Source: Nemorincola sp044225795 (GTDB lineage: Bacteria > Bacteroidota > Bacteroidia > Chitinophagales > Chitinophagaceae). Taken from it: a stretch of DNA of 64,000 bases. The notes under the pieces were generated by a model. It was not told the DNA's origin. It ran no database searches and worked only from the letters and a program-made list of their open reading frames with translations. Of the stretch, positions 43,641 to 51,872 are shown piece by piece (position 1 is the stretch's first letter; every line of letters starts with the position of its first letter). The stretch covers positions 186,001-250,000 of the forward strand of contig JBGAIF010000001.1 of assembly GCA_044225795.1 (NCBI GenBank). Direction: 5' to 3'. A program made the translations under genes and the position numbers.

Positions 43641-44063
43641 ATGGCTCACATGCAAAATGTCAGGTTCCGGTCGGTTGATGAATTTCTTGACTACCTCCCT
43701 GAAAATGAACTGAAAGTTGTAGAAAAACTGCGCCGGGTAGTACTCGATTGTGTGCCGGGAATTAGGGAAAAACTGTCTTACAACGTTCCTTATTACGAAA
43801 TGAACAAGGGGATGTTCTTTATCTGGCCGGCCTCGGTGCTGTGGGGGCAAAAACAAACATACGAAGGTGTGCGTTTCGGTTTTCAGCAAGGCTACCTCCT
43901 AACAGACGAGACAGGTTTCCTGGAGAAAGGCACCCGCACCCAAGTCTTTTGGCACACTTTTAAAACAGCCGGGGAAATTGATATTGCCTTATTGAGAACG
44001 TATATTTTTGAGGCAGTTGTAATTGACGAACAAGCGAAGAAAACAAACAAAAAGAAGCGCTGA
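43641..44063 (+). CDS. DUF1801 domain protein
   Basis: A 140-residue protein of the DUF1801/YdhG-like family, related to the fold of frataxin-like or YdeI proteins. Visible core: VDEFLDYLPENELKVVEKLRRVV near the start, KLSYNVPYYEMNKGMFFIW near residue 45-63, and a downstream GVRFGFQQGYLL; the basic C-terminus ends KKTNKKKR. Function is unknown. I chose the ATG at 43641; a TTG 11 codons earlier is less likely. It is followed by two further small conserved genes on the same strand, TfoX-like and DUF2461. Confidence 0.8.
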   Translation: MAHMQNVRFRSVDEFLDYLPENELKVVEKLRRVVLDCVPGIREKLSYNVPYYEMNKGMFFIWPASVLWGQKQTYEGVRFGFQQGYLLTDETGFLEKGTRTQVFWHTFKTAGEIDIALLRTYIFEAVVIDEQAKKTNKKKR

Positions 44064-44109
44064 CCTGCGGCACACTCATTAACTGCCGGGAGTTAAATAA
44101 CTTTATGGT

Positions 44110-44457
44110 ATGGCTTACAACGAAAAACTGAACGACAGGATCCGGGAAGCTCTGTCGGAAATTCCCGGAGTTGAGGAAAAGTACATGTTCGGCGGCTCTT
44201 GTTTTATGGTCAATGGCAAGATGTGCGTTGGTATTGTAGAGGATGAAATGATGTGCCGCATAGGCCCGGAAGAATACGAAGCCTCGCTGGAACGTAAAGG
44301 CTGCAGGGAAATGATATTTACCGGCAAGCCTATGAAGGGTTATGTATATGTAAATGAAGATGGCTTTAAAAGCCGGAAAGACTTCGATCACTGGATCGGG
44401 CTTTGCCTGGCATTCAACAAACATGCTAAGGCTGCCAAAAAGAAAAAAAACAAATAA
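44110..44457 (+). CDS. TfoX/Sxy N-terminal domain protein
   Basis: A 115-residue protein with the TfoX N-terminal domain, seen in KYMFGGSCFMVNGKMCVGIV near residue 24-43 and MKGYVYVNEDGFKSRKDFDHW near 75-95 (ends quoted). TfoX/Sxy in gamma-proteobacteria regulates natural competence, but this short stand-alone form is widespread and of unknown role. It has a Lys-rich tail. It overlaps a -7-like TAACTTTA (44098-44105) with a short leader. It ends 1 base before the DUF2461 start, so the two are cotranscribed. Confidence 0.85.
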   Translation: MAYNEKLNDRIREALSEIPGVEEKYMFGGSCFMVNGKMCVGIVEDEMMCRIGPEEYEASLERKGCREMIFTGKPMKGYVYVNEDGFKSRKDFDHWIGLCLAFNKHAKAAKKKKNK

Positions 44458-44458
44458 G

Positions 44459-45145
44459 ATGTCGGCAATTGAAAAAAGTTCTTTTGATTTCCTCAGGAAG
44501 TTATCAAAGAACAACAACAGGGAATGGTTCTCAGCGCATAAAGAGGAATATACTCAGGCACACAATAATATCATTGACTTCGCCGGAACCCTGCTGAATG
44601 AAATGAATAAACACGACCGGATAGAAACAGCATCAGGCAAGGCTAGCCTTTTCCGTATATACCGGGATATCAGGTTCTCGAAAGACAAGCAGCCTTACCA
44701 CACCTGCTGGAATGGCGGATTCAAACGTGCCACAAAGAAACTACGGGGTGGTTACTATTTTAATATCGAACCGGGCAGGTCTTATGTGGCCGGAGGGTTC
44801 TGGGGGCCGCAACCTCACGATATGCAGCGCATCAGGCAGGACATTGACCACAACTACGGGCAATGGAACAAAATGCTCTCAGGCAAAACCCTCGTGAAAA
44901 CCTTTGGCGGATTAAAAGGCGAGCAGGTATTATCTGCACCTCGGGGATACAGTAAGGATCACCCGGCTATAGGCTTGCTCCGGTACAAACAGTTCTTACT
45001 GCGCCACGACTTTACCGACGAGGAGGTATTAAGTGCATCATTCGCTAAGGACATCAGCAATGTGTTCCGGAATATGCGGCCGTTCCTCGATCACATGAGC
45101 GAGATACTCACCACCGACCCGAATGGCATATCACTGGTAGATTGA
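44459..45145 (+). CDS. DUF2461 family protein, second copy
   Basis: A 228-residue protein of the same DUF2461 family as the gene at 26174. Conserved blocks: KNNNREWFSAHKEEY near residue 15-29, RDIRFSKDKQPYH near 66-78, GGYYFNIEPGRSYVAGGFWGPQ near 92-113 (ends quoted) and RQDIDHNYGQWNK. Function unknown. I chose ATG at 44459; the ORF is open 35 codons upstream into the TfoX gene. It converges with the glycoside hydrolase-like gene with no base between stop codons. Confidence 0.88.
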   Translation: MSAIEKSSFDFLRKLSKNNNREWFSAHKEEYTQAHNNIIDFAGTLLNEMNKHDRIETASGKASLFRIYRDIRFSKDKQPYHTCWNGGFKRATKKLRGGYYFNIEPGRSYVAGGFWGPQPHDMQRIRQDIDHNYGQWNKMLSGKTLVKTFGGLKGEQVLSAPRGYSKDHPAIGLLRYKQFLLRHDFTDEEVLSASFAKDISNVFRNMRPFLDHMSEILTTDPNGISLVD

Positions 45146-46630
45146 TCATTGCCCGGCTTTATTGCTCGGCTTACTTTCGTTCCACAGCCTGTCCAGCGCG
45201 GTCACCACATAGCTGCATTGCCTGCATGAGCGGTCGCGGTCTATATACTTATTTTCCTGCTGTATAGAAATGATCCTGTCGTTACGTTCCAGGTCCACAG
45301 CCTCATTGTGCTGAAACCTGTACACCACATATCGCAATGGTTCTTTTGTCGGATTATTCTCCTGCCAGGTCAGCAATGTACCGGCATCAATGGGCGCGGT
45401 CTTCAGCACCGGTGCTGCCGGCGCAATACTGTCCAGCCACGTCATAGCAGGTATCAGTGCCGGATATCGGGAGTGCATGGCTGACAGGCTGTCAATCAGT
45501 TGCGGTTTTATTTTGTCAAAGGATGAGGCATTATAAAAGCAGAAACCTGAATTGGGGCACATACCGCGTATGTCCCTTATCTGCCACAAAAGCTCAGACG
45601 CTGTGGACCATGTGGGCGTATGTTTCTCCGCCATATTGTACAAGCCCAGGCCATAAAAAAGATGCCGGCGAAAACAATGCCCGTACCACCACGGCATCAG
45701 TACATTGAACGGCGCGCTCCTGTGATTATGTTCCCAATAGAGTTGCGGCATCATATAATCTATCCATCCTTTCTGTATCCACAGCAGAACATCTGCATAC
45801 AGGTCATCATAGTTCGATAATCCCCTTGTCTCGGAGCCTTCAGGGTCTTTTGTTTTGTTTCTCCATATCCCGAAAGGACTAATGCCCAGCTTCACATATG
45901 GCTTTATACTCTTGATATTACTGTTCAGTTGCGCAATGAAGAGGTTCACATTATTCCTTCGCCAGTCTTCCTTACTCATACCTTCCCCATACTTGTTATA
46001 GGTCTTGGTGTCGTTAAATGGTGCTCCTGCTATGGGATATGGGTAGAAATAGTCGTCGAGGTGCACGGCATCAATATCATACCGTTTTACCACATCGGTT
46101 ATCACATTAAGCACGTACTCCCTGGCCTCGGGTATGCCGGGGTCAAGTATAGATATCCTGCCATAGTTGATGACCCAGTCCGGGTGCAGGCGCGTAACAT
46201 GCTTTGGCGGGTTCAGGTTCTTCTTGTTGTCCATAGATGTACGGAACGGATTGAACCATGCATGGAACTCCATATTCCGTTTATGCGTCTCCTCGATCAT
46301 GAATATCAGCGGATCGTAATAGGGAAACGGAGGCTCTCCTTGCCTGCCGGTCAGGTAATGGCTCCACGGCTCTATCTTCGACGCGTAAAAAGCATCTGCA
46401 ACCGGGCGCACCTGAACGATGACCGCATTGCACCCCACCGACTTTAGCTGATCAAGGCGATGAATGAATTGTTGCTGCTGCTCAATAGCAGCCAGTCCCG
46501 GCTTCGATGGCCAGTCAATATTATTTACGGTTGCTATCCATGCCCCCCTGAACTCCCGCTTGGGTGTCTGGGCATGAACGCTGCTGCATAATAGATATAA
46601 TGACGCAAAAAGAAGAAGTGTTCGGCGCAT
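45146..46630 (-). CDS. Secreted glycoside hydrolase-like protein (DUF187/GHL10 family)
   Basis: A 494-residue exported protein with a signal peptide (residues 1-20, ending VHAQ). The main domain (about 25-385) is a TIM-barrel-like GHL10/DUF187 fold: FRGAWIATVNNIDWPS, CNAVIVQVRPVADAFY, FHAWFNPFRTS, DIDAVHLDDYFYPYP and GISPFGIWRN are characteristic. A Fn3-like or beta domain closes the protein. The family is thought to act on polysaccharide or glycan bonds, but no reaction is established for this member. The putative acidic residues are in DAVHLDDYF. No T9SS tail. It converges end to end with DUF2461. Confidence 0.88.
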   Translation of the reverse strand: MRRTLLLFASLYLLCSSVHAQTPKREFRGAWIATVNNIDWPSKPGLAAIEQQQQFIHRLDQLKSVGCNAVIVQVRPVADAFYASKIEPWSHYLTGRQGEPPFPYYDPLIFMIEETHKRNMEFHAWFNPFRTSMDNKKNLNPPKHVTRLHPDWVINYGRISILDPGIPEAREYVLNVITDVVKRYDIDAVHLDDYFYPYPIAGAPFNDTKTYNKYGEGMSKEDWRRNNVNLFIAQLNSNIKSIKPYVKLGISPFGIWRNKTKDPEGSETRGLSNYDDLYADVLLWIQKGWIDYMMPQLYWEHNHRSAPFNVLMPWWYGHCFRRHLFYGLGLYNMAEKHTPTWSTASELLWQIRDIRGMCPNSGFCFYNASSFDKIKPQLIDSLSAMHSRYPALIPAMTWLDSIAPAAPVLKTAPIDAGTLLTWQENNPTKEPLRYVVYRFQHNEAVDLERNDRIISIQQENKYIDRDRSCRQCSYVVTALDRLWNESKPSNKAGQ

Positions 46631-46677
46631 ACTGGTTTCTCTGTGTGAAAATACTCAATGAATGTGAGAATGAAAAA

Positions 46678-46690
46678 AGCCGCCTCGGCT
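46678..46690 (-). other. Short terminator-like hairpin upstream of the DUF187 gene
   Basis: Minus strand AGCCG-AGG-CGGCT followed by six T. It lies about 50 bases upstream of the gene start, between divergent genes, an arrangement similar to typA but weaker. Confidence 0.4.
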
Positions 46691-46717
46691 CACCCCATCA
46701 GTTTCCGCTATGTATGG

Positions 46718-46725
46718 TATCTTTA
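46718..46725 (+). promoter_or_regulatory. Possible -7 box of the membrane protein gene
   Basis: TATCTTTA differs from TAnnTTTG only in the last base, 28 bases before the ATG. Confidence 0.4.
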
Positions 46726-46753
46726 CAGAAATAATCTTTAACCACCGCTGCTT

Positions 46754-47977
46754 ATGGAGGCCACTCTTGGTAAACGCAATAACACCCGTGATATACTTAT
46801 CGTTTTTGTAGCGGTTCTTGCCGGGCTGTTCTTCAGGCGACCCGATGCGTTCACCAATCCACAGCTCTGGGCCGAGGATTGCCCTATCTTCTTCCAGCAG
46901 GTTGAAGAAAAAGGATGGATGTCGCTCATCACCCCCTATGCCGGGTATATGCATTTCGTTCCCCGCCTTGTGGCCCTGCTTTGGAACTCACTGCATATCA
47001 GCTACTATTATATCCCGCTTTGCTACAACTATAGCACTTTTCTTATCACCTTCTTTATTGCGCTGAATATCTGGAAGACATCGGGCTACACAGACATTAA
47101 GAACCGCATTGTATACGCCACCTCCTTTGTCTTCCTGCCGCTCGCATCCGATATTTTTATGAATATCACCAATGTTAACTGGATGGTGGCGCTATACCTG
47201 GTCAACTTCCTCTATACACGATATACCGACCATACCGGGAAGAACTATATTCTTCATCTCCTGGTCCTCGCTGTTATTTCACTCACAGGCCCATGCTCTA
47301 TCCTGGTCAGTCCTATAGCGCTGGCTATCCTGCTGATCGAAAGGAAACAAATGACCTTCAAAAAAATTCTCCCATTAGGCATCATCCTGCTTTGCGGCGC
47401 CTTTCAACTATACAGCATCAAATTCCTCGACCCCGGTTTTTACAGGGGGTATCCCGGAGAGAAAGAAGGTGTTCATCTGTTGCGCCTGTTCACTAATAAT
47501 ATCAGCGAACTTTCCTTCCTCCGCTACGACTTTGCCGCCTCGCTCGGCACATTTAAAATGACGATCCTGTCCGCGTTCATTTTGGCGATACTGCTGTACA
47601 ATTTCATTGCCAACTATGTTACCATCAGCAACAGCAGGCGCTATATACTGTTGTATGCTGCCATTATACCATTTGCCGCGTTTGTCCATGCATATTGGCC
47701 CAACGAATCGAAAGTGCTGGCTCTGGATAATGCCCGCTATTACTTCATACCGTACGCCTGTATCATGTGGCTCATGATCATAGCACTCGACAAAAAATTG
47801 AAACTATGGCATATTGGCCTGTACCTCGCTTTCTTTGCATTGCAGCACCGTTATACCATGTTGCGCCTGCCCGATAAACACTGGAAGGAACAAATAGCCG
47901 AATACTATGAAGGGAAAAGAGACGTAGTAGATTTCAATCCCGATGGCTGGCACTTCAACATGCCTAAACGAAAATAG
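46754..47977 (+). CDS. Polytopic membrane protein, possible GT-C-type glycosyltransferase
   Basis: A 407-residue inner membrane protein with about nine or ten hydrophobic segments. The N-terminal loop has PQLWAEDCPIFFQQV followed by ITPYAGYMHFVPRL near residues 37-71. This WAED/PYAGY pattern recurs in families of uncharacterised membrane proteins suspected to be GT-C glycosyltransferases using polyprenyl-linked sugars. A catalytic Asp/Glu in the first loop is consistent with that fold. No donor or acceptor can be named. Its stop lies 1 base from the stop of the converging TPR gene. Confidence 0.72.
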   Translation: MEATLGKRNNTRDILIVFVAVLAGLFFRRPDAFTNPQLWAEDCPIFFQQVEEKGWMSLITPYAGYMHFVPRLVALLWNSLHISYYYIPLCYNYSTFLITFFIALNIWKTSGYTDIKNRIVYATSFVFLPLASDIFMNITNVNWMVALYLVNFLYTRYTDHTGKNYILHLLVLAVISLTGPCSILVSPIALAILLIERKQMTFKKILPLGIILLCGAFQLYSIKFLDPGFYRGYPGEKEGVHLLRLFTNNISELSFLRYDFAASLGTFKMTILSAFILAILLYNFIANYVTISNSRRYILLYAAIIPFAAFVHAYWPNESKVLALDNARYYFIPYACIMWLMIIALDKKLKLWHIGLYLAFFALQHRYTMLRLPDKHWKEQIAEYYEGKRDVVDFNPDGWHFNMPKRK

Positions 47978-47978
47978 T

Positions 47979-49478
47979 TTATTCGCTTACGCGGCTTACA
48001 CCGGCCTTTGCCAACTGGTCTATAGAATTCTGAAAATCATGGCCCGGCATTGCCAGGCACTGCCGGTAACTTTTTAGCGCCTCTTGCTTCCTGCCGGTGT
48101 GTTCATATACCAGTCCGGTATGCAGTGCAGCCCTTGCTGCAAACTGCTCGCGCCTGTCCTTTCCGGCTGTCATGGCATACTGGTAATACGTTATGGCTTT
48201 TTTATAGTCAGCAGATTCTTCATATACCCGTCCCAGCCTGAAAAAGTATTCAGCCCTGTCTGCCGCATTAGTTAGCGTTCTGATATCTATTGTACTCAGC
48301 ACCCGGAAAGCCTCTTTTGTATATCCGCCGTCCAGCAGCAATCGTCCCTGCAATATTTTTTTTACAGGCCACGATCCCGACTCTCCGAATTTCTCTGCCT
48401 GCTTGTCCACATCCAGCGTGGTTGTACCATGCCCTTTTATTTGCGACCGGCAAAATCCCGCCTGCTTCATATTATCATTAATATACCACACCCACGCCAT
48501 TTTCTGCCAGCACTCCTTGATATAAAGATCACTTTTGTTCCCTGCAAGATATCTCTGAAAATGATCTGTCGCGCGCACGTCACCATTCGTCATCATGGCC
48601 AGCCCTGCCTGCAATTCGAAGAAAGGGTACTTCGCATAGTCGGCATCCCCGGCCATATCCTTCAGCAGGTCTGTCGCTGCCTCAGACTGCCTGTTGTCAA
48701 TGGCAATATTTGATTTCACAAATGAATTCAGCAAATTATTCTGTGTCGGGAACGCGCCACTGTTCATATAATCCCACACTTCTCTCTGTTCATGCAACAA
48801 GTAGAACCTCGTGTATACATAGTATAGAACAGCCTCAGCATATAATGGCTGGCTGTTGTTATGTGTACGGACAAAAAAAGATAGTTTACTCACGCCGCCC
48901 TTAAGGTTTCCCTTGATACCAAATAAAGAAACGAGCCACTGATAGTTTCCGGGCAAAGAGCCGATAACAGCCTCCTGAAGCCCTGCAAAAACACTATTGT
49001 ATTCAAACTGCGGAAAAAGGTTTTGATTCTCCTTCAATATGGAAAATGCTTTTCTGAATTTCAACGCAGCCCGGTATTGTTGCCCCAGTCTTGTATTTAT
49101 TATAGCCCAATGCATGTAGATACCGGCCCTGCACAATCTGTACCATGGCGATGATCTGTCTCCTTTTTCCAATGCGTCGAGCCTGGTCTCAAAATGCTCT
49201 TTACGTTGCTCATACTCTTCCGGGTCACTGTTCAGCAGCAGAGTGAGGCAGTCCTCATAATCAGCAAGATACACAGGCATAAGGTTGCCGGGATTGCTAC
49301 GCAACTCAGTCAATAACAGGTTGTCACCCTGCTGCATATGTAATGCCATGATATGCTGGTAGGCCTTGCTGCAATTGTCATTATAATAATAGGTACGTTC
49401 TCCGGCACTGGATATCGTGGTGCCGCAGATCAGGAGAATAATAAGTATCAGTCTGATCAATGCAATACTATTGAACAC
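47979..49478 (-). CDS. Exported TPR protein
   Basis: A 499-residue protein with an N-terminal hydrophobic segment (residues 7-25, probably a cleaved signal peptide) and helical repeats. The C-terminal half has clear TPRs, for example EYFFRLGRVYEESADYKKAITYYQYAM, and HTGLVYEHTGRKQEALKSYRQ. The start is GTG (49478); no in-frame ATG is close. Function unknown; exported TPR proteins often serve in envelope assembly or polysaccharide export. It converges with the 46754 gene with a single base between stops. Confidence 0.8.
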   Translation of the reverse strand: MFNSIALIRLILIILLICGTTISSAGERTYYYNDNCSKAYQHIMALHMQQGDNLLLTELRSNPGNLMPVYLADYEDCLTLLLNSDPEEYEQRKEHFETRLDALEKGDRSSPWYRLCRAGIYMHWAIINTRLGQQYRAALKFRKAFSILKENQNLFPQFEYNSVFAGLQEAVIGSLPGNYQWLVSLFGIKGNLKGGVSKLSFFVRTHNNSQPLYAEAVLYYVYTRFYLLHEQREVWDYMNSGAFPTQNNLLNSFVKSNIAIDNRQSEAATDLLKDMAGDADYAKYPFFELQAGLAMMTNGDVRATDHFQRYLAGNKSDLYIKECWQKMAWVWYINDNMKQAGFCRSQIKGHGTTTLDVDKQAEKFGESGSWPVKKILQGRLLLDGGYTKEAFRVLSTIDIRTLTNAADRAEYFFRLGRVYEESADYKKAITYYQYAMTAGKDRREQFAARAALHTGLVYEHTGRKQEALKSYRQCLAMPGHDFQNSIDQLAKAGVSRVSE

Positions 49479-49566
49479 AAAGAACGTACGAAATAATGAA
49501 TGTCTGAAAAGAATATGTTAAAAAGGTTTGCAAAAAATAAAATACAGGCACGATTATTGCAGAGTA

Positions 49567-49597
49567 TTTGCTGGATTGCCTTTAAAACGTATCTTTG
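49567..49597 (+). promoter_or_regulatory. Promoter of first EGF-like lipoprotein gene
   Basis: TTTG (49567-49570), 19-base spacer, TATCTTTG (49590-49597): an exact Bacteroidota promoter. The leader is about 30 bases, AT-rich. Confidence 0.85.
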
Positions 49598-49634
49598 GCA
49601 AAAATTAATTCAGTTAATTTAAAAAAAAGTTTCT

Positions 49635-50120
49635 ATGAAATCAGTTAAACACATCGCATTAAGCGCATTTTTGACCATCAGCGCATTCGGCGCAGTATTG
49701 TACACATCATGTAACAAGGATGCATGTAAAGACGTAGTTTGCCAGAACGGTGGTACTTGCGCTGACGGCAAGTGTACTTGTACTACAGGCTACGAAGGAA
49801 CAAACTGTGAAACAAAATCACGGGACAAGTTCGTTGGCACCTACACAGGTAGTGAAATCTGTACTATCGGTACAGATAACTATTCTGTAACTCTGGCTGC
49901 TAACTCTGACGCATTGAAGCTTACTTACACTAATCTCTACAATGACAATATCACTGCAACCTGCTCTATGGCTGCTACTGATTCATTTACTTTCTCAGGC
50001 ACTCAGGGCGGTGCTACATTCTCTGGCTCCGGCAGACTGGTTACTAATACGCTTACAGTTCATTACACAATTACAAATGGCGCTACTACTAACACATGTG
50101 TTTTCACAGGTTCTAAGTAA
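49635..50120 (+). CDS. EGF-like domain lipoprotein
   Basis: A 161-residue lipoprotein. Signal peptide with a lipobox YTSC; lipidated cysteine near residue 26. Directly after it, NKDACKDVVCQNGGTC and KCTCTTGYEGTNCE form one EGF-like domain with six cysteines (about residues 30-59). The rest is a beta-rich domain of about 100 residues with repeated T/S and two further Cys. The K-D after the lipidated Cys resembles the lipoprotein export signal that sends lipoproteins to the cell surface in this phylum. A paralogue lies at 50828. Perhaps a surface adhesion or ligand-binding protein. Confidence 0.82.
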   Translation: MKSVKHIALSAFLTISAFGAVLYTSCNKDACKDVVCQNGGTCADGKCTCTTGYEGTNCETKSRDKFVGTYTGSEICTIGTDNYSVTLAANSDALKLTYTNLYNDNITATCSMAATDSFTFSGTQGGATFSGSGRLVTNTLTVHYTITNGATTNTCVFTGSK

Positions 50121-50142
50121 TAGCTCTACATAGCATAAAAAT

Positions 50143-50172
50143 AAAAAAAGGAGGCATATGCCTCCTTTTTTT
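50143..50172 (+). terminator. Intrinsic terminator after first EGF-like gene
   Basis: A palindrome of 30 bases, centre GGAGGCATATGCCTCC, flanked by A and T runs; about 20 bases past the stop. Confidence 0.9.
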
Positions 50173-50195
50173 ATGCGTTTAGCAAGTCCACAAAA

Positions 50196-50226
50196 AAAGA
50201 CGGGTTACATAATGTAACCCGTCTTT
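50196..50226 (-). terminator. Intrinsic terminator after the Lys/Ala-rich lipoprotein gene
   Basis: Arms AAAGACGGGTTACAT and ATGTAACCCGTCTTT around a 1-base loop, followed on the minus strand by TTTTGTGG. About 20 bases past the 50248 stop. Confidence 0.85.
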
Positions 50227-50247
50227 ATATATGCATTTGTAATGCTA

Positions 50248-50664
50248 TTATTTCATCTTTGGCTTCCCGTTACCGATGGTGCCATTGTCTTGCTTAGCGG
50301 CGCCATTGTCCGGAGTGTTCATTTTTGGCTTGCCATTTCCAACTGTCGGAGCTGGTGGTGGCGGTGGCGGTGGTGGAGCTGTCTCCTCTTTCTTTCCGCC
50401 AGTGCTGTGCTTCTTACCGCCCTTAGACGATTTTTCAGCCGCTGCTTTAGCTTCAGCTTCCTTAGCCATAGCGTCAGCCTTCTCTTTTTCCATAGCTTTC
50501 AGCGCAGAATCGTTCTTAGCAGCGTTTTCTGCATCGTGTGCTGCCACCTTAGCATTAACTGCAGAATCGATCTGAGCTTGTGACTGCCCTTCATTTTTTT
50601 CGTTGCTGCCGCAGGAAGCCAGGATCAGCGCGCAGCTAGCTAAAAAAAGAAACTGTTTTTTCAT
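50248..50664 (-). CDS. Lys/Ala-rich, polyproline lipoprotein
   Basis: A 138-residue lipoprotein with signal peptide and lipobox LASC (lipidated Cys near residue 18). The mature part is a long Ala/Lys/Glu helix-forming stretch (about 25-80), a GGKK-rich segment, eight consecutive prolines (about 95-102), and two copies of GNGKPKM near the end. No domain is recognised. The low complexity suggests a periplasmic or surface spacer, or a wall-binding stalk. It lies between the two EGF-like genes and has its own promoter at 50686-50718. Confidence 0.75.
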   Translation of the reverse strand: MKKQFLFLASCALILASCGSNEKNEGQSQAQIDSAVNAKVAAHDAENAAKNDSALKAMEKEKADAMAKEAEAKAAAEKSSKGGKKHSTGGKKEETAPPPPPPPPAPTVGNGKPKMNTPDNGAAKQDNGTIGNGKPKMK

Positions 50665-50685
50665 TTGAATTCGATTTAGTTAGCG

Positions 50686-50718
50686 CAAAAGTATTGCTAT
50701 TATTTTATAATGACCAAA
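50686..50718 (-). promoter_or_regulatory. Promoter of the Lys/Ala-rich lipoprotein gene
   Basis: Minus strand -7 box TACTTTTG (50686-50693), 21-base spacer, -33 TTTG (50715-50718). Confidence 0.75.
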
Positions 50719-50764
50719 GATAATTTACAAAATAATACTAAAAAAAGGGCGTTTATTTAGTTGC

Positions 50765-50795
50765 TTGGGGCATTAGGCAGTAAAACCTATCTTTG
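50765..50795 (+). promoter_or_regulatory. Promoter of second EGF-like lipoprotein gene
   Basis: TTG (50765-50767), 20-base spacer, TATCTTTG (50788-50795). Nearly the same design as the promoter of the first EGF-like gene. Confidence 0.8.
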
Positions 50796-50827
50796 AGAAA
50801 TAATTCGATAACCGCAAAGTTGATATT

Positions 50828-51355
50828 ATGAGATCTTTCAGGTATATCATGCTTGGGGTAATGGCAACCCTGGGTGTTTTCACCGCCGTTTTATATTCCT
50901 CCTGTTCTAAGGACGCCTGCAAGGGTGTGACTTGCCTGAACAAAGGCGCGTGTGGCAGCGGGGTCTGCAGTTGCCCCACAGGTGTGGGTGGTAAGAACTG
51001 TGAGTTTATCTACAGGAAATCTTACGCCAATACTTATAAAGGCATTGCAAGATGGGATATCATTCATAATGACCCGGACAATACGCTCGCTTTCAATATT
51101 CCGAACGATACGTCACTTACGCACATGACACTTGTATGGACAAACCCGGGGTCACCGATCATTAGTTTGCCGGTTGTCATCACAAACAGTTCCGATAACG
51201 GTTCGAACTTTACGATCTCCAGCACGCCTATCGATACTTTCGTCTATTCAGGCACTGGCAGTGTAAATGCGGCAACAGCATCCCTGGTGCTTACAAAATC
51301 TCACCCGAATGGCAATCCTATAGTTGTTTACTTCAACGACTTCAATAAGCAATAA
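50828..51355 (+). CDS. EGF-like domain lipoprotein, second copy
   Basis: A 175-residue lipoprotein with the same plan as the 49635 gene. Signal peptide ending YSSC, then SKDACKGVTCLNKGACGSGVC and SCPTGVGGKNCE forming one EGF-like domain (about residues 28-60), then an unrelated beta-rich C-terminal domain of about 110 residues. Only the N-terminal third is clearly similar between the two. Identical K-D after the lipidated Cys suggests surface export. It has its own promoter and a strong terminator, so the pair is not an operon. Confidence 0.82.
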   Translation: MRSFRYIMLGVMATLGVFTAVLYSSCSKDACKGVTCLNKGACGSGVCSCPTGVGGKNCEFIYRKSYANTYKGIARWDIIHNDPDNTLAFNIPNDTSLTHMTLVWTNPGSPIISLPVVITNSSDNGSNFTISSTPIDTFVYSGTGSVNAATASLVLTKSHPNGNPIVVYFNDFNKQ

Positions 51356-51372
51356 ATATCTTTCCGGAATGG

Positions 51373-51405
51373 AAAAGGGGTGCTGTGGATCACAGCACCC
51401 CTTTT
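51373..51405. terminator. Bidirectional intrinsic terminator
   Basis: Fifteen-base arms, AAAAGGGGTGCTGTG and CACAGCACCCCTTTT, around a 3-base loop, between the converging EGF-like gene and the RidA-family gene. Confidence 0.93.
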
Positions 51406-51421
51406 TATTAGTGAGAATTAT

Positions 51422-51838
51422 TTAGTCAATTGTTGCGATGCACTTCAGTTCTATGGCTATTGCCGTAGGCAGGGCATCTATACCTATGGTAGTACGGCAA
51501 GGCTGATTGTCCTTAAAATACTCAGCGTATATTTTGTTGTAGGTCTGAAAGTCGCGCTTCATATCCACCAGGAACACCGTTACATCTATCAGCTTGTCCC
51601 AGCTACTGCCGCTTTCTTCCAATATCGTGCGCACGTTCTCAAAAACACTGTGGCACTGCGCCGCAAAATCAAACTCTATGAAATTGCCGTGTTTGTCCGT
51701 CTTCAGCCCGGGTATCTCATCCGTACCTGCTTTGCGGGGGCCTACGCCCGACAGGAACAGGAGATTGCCTGCTCTTCTTGCATGTGGATACAGTCCTACC
51801 GGCTTCGGTGCTTTATCTGTTGAGAATTGTTGTGACAT
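51422..51838 (-). CDS. RidA family (YjgF/UK114) protein
   Basis: A 138-residue trimeric enzyme-type protein. RidA deaminates reactive enamine/imine intermediates from PLP enzymes. Conserved features: GNLLFLSGVGP near residue 24-34, and the C-terminal PCRTTIGIDALPTAIAIELKCIA with the arginine of the family active site near residue 113. A -7-like TAATTTTG (51843-51850) sits only 4 bases before the ATG. The PAP2-like gene ends 34 bases upstream on the same strand, so RidA may instead be the last gene of the metH operon. Confidence 0.93.
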   Translation of the reverse strand: MSQQFSTDKAPKPVGLYPHARRAGNLLFLSGVGPRKAGTDEIPGLKTDKHGNFIEFDFAAQCHSVFENVRTILEESGSSWDKLIDVTVFLVDMKRDFQTYNKIYAEYFKDNQPCRTTIGIDALPTAIAIELKCIATID

Positions 51839-51872
51839 ATGACAAAATTAAAAAGTAAAAATTCAAAAAGTG

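Noticed and set aside
50248..50664. Shadow plus-strand frames (Pro/Ser rich) opposite the lipoprotein
   Set aside because: The minus strand has signal peptide, lipobox, promoter and terminator.
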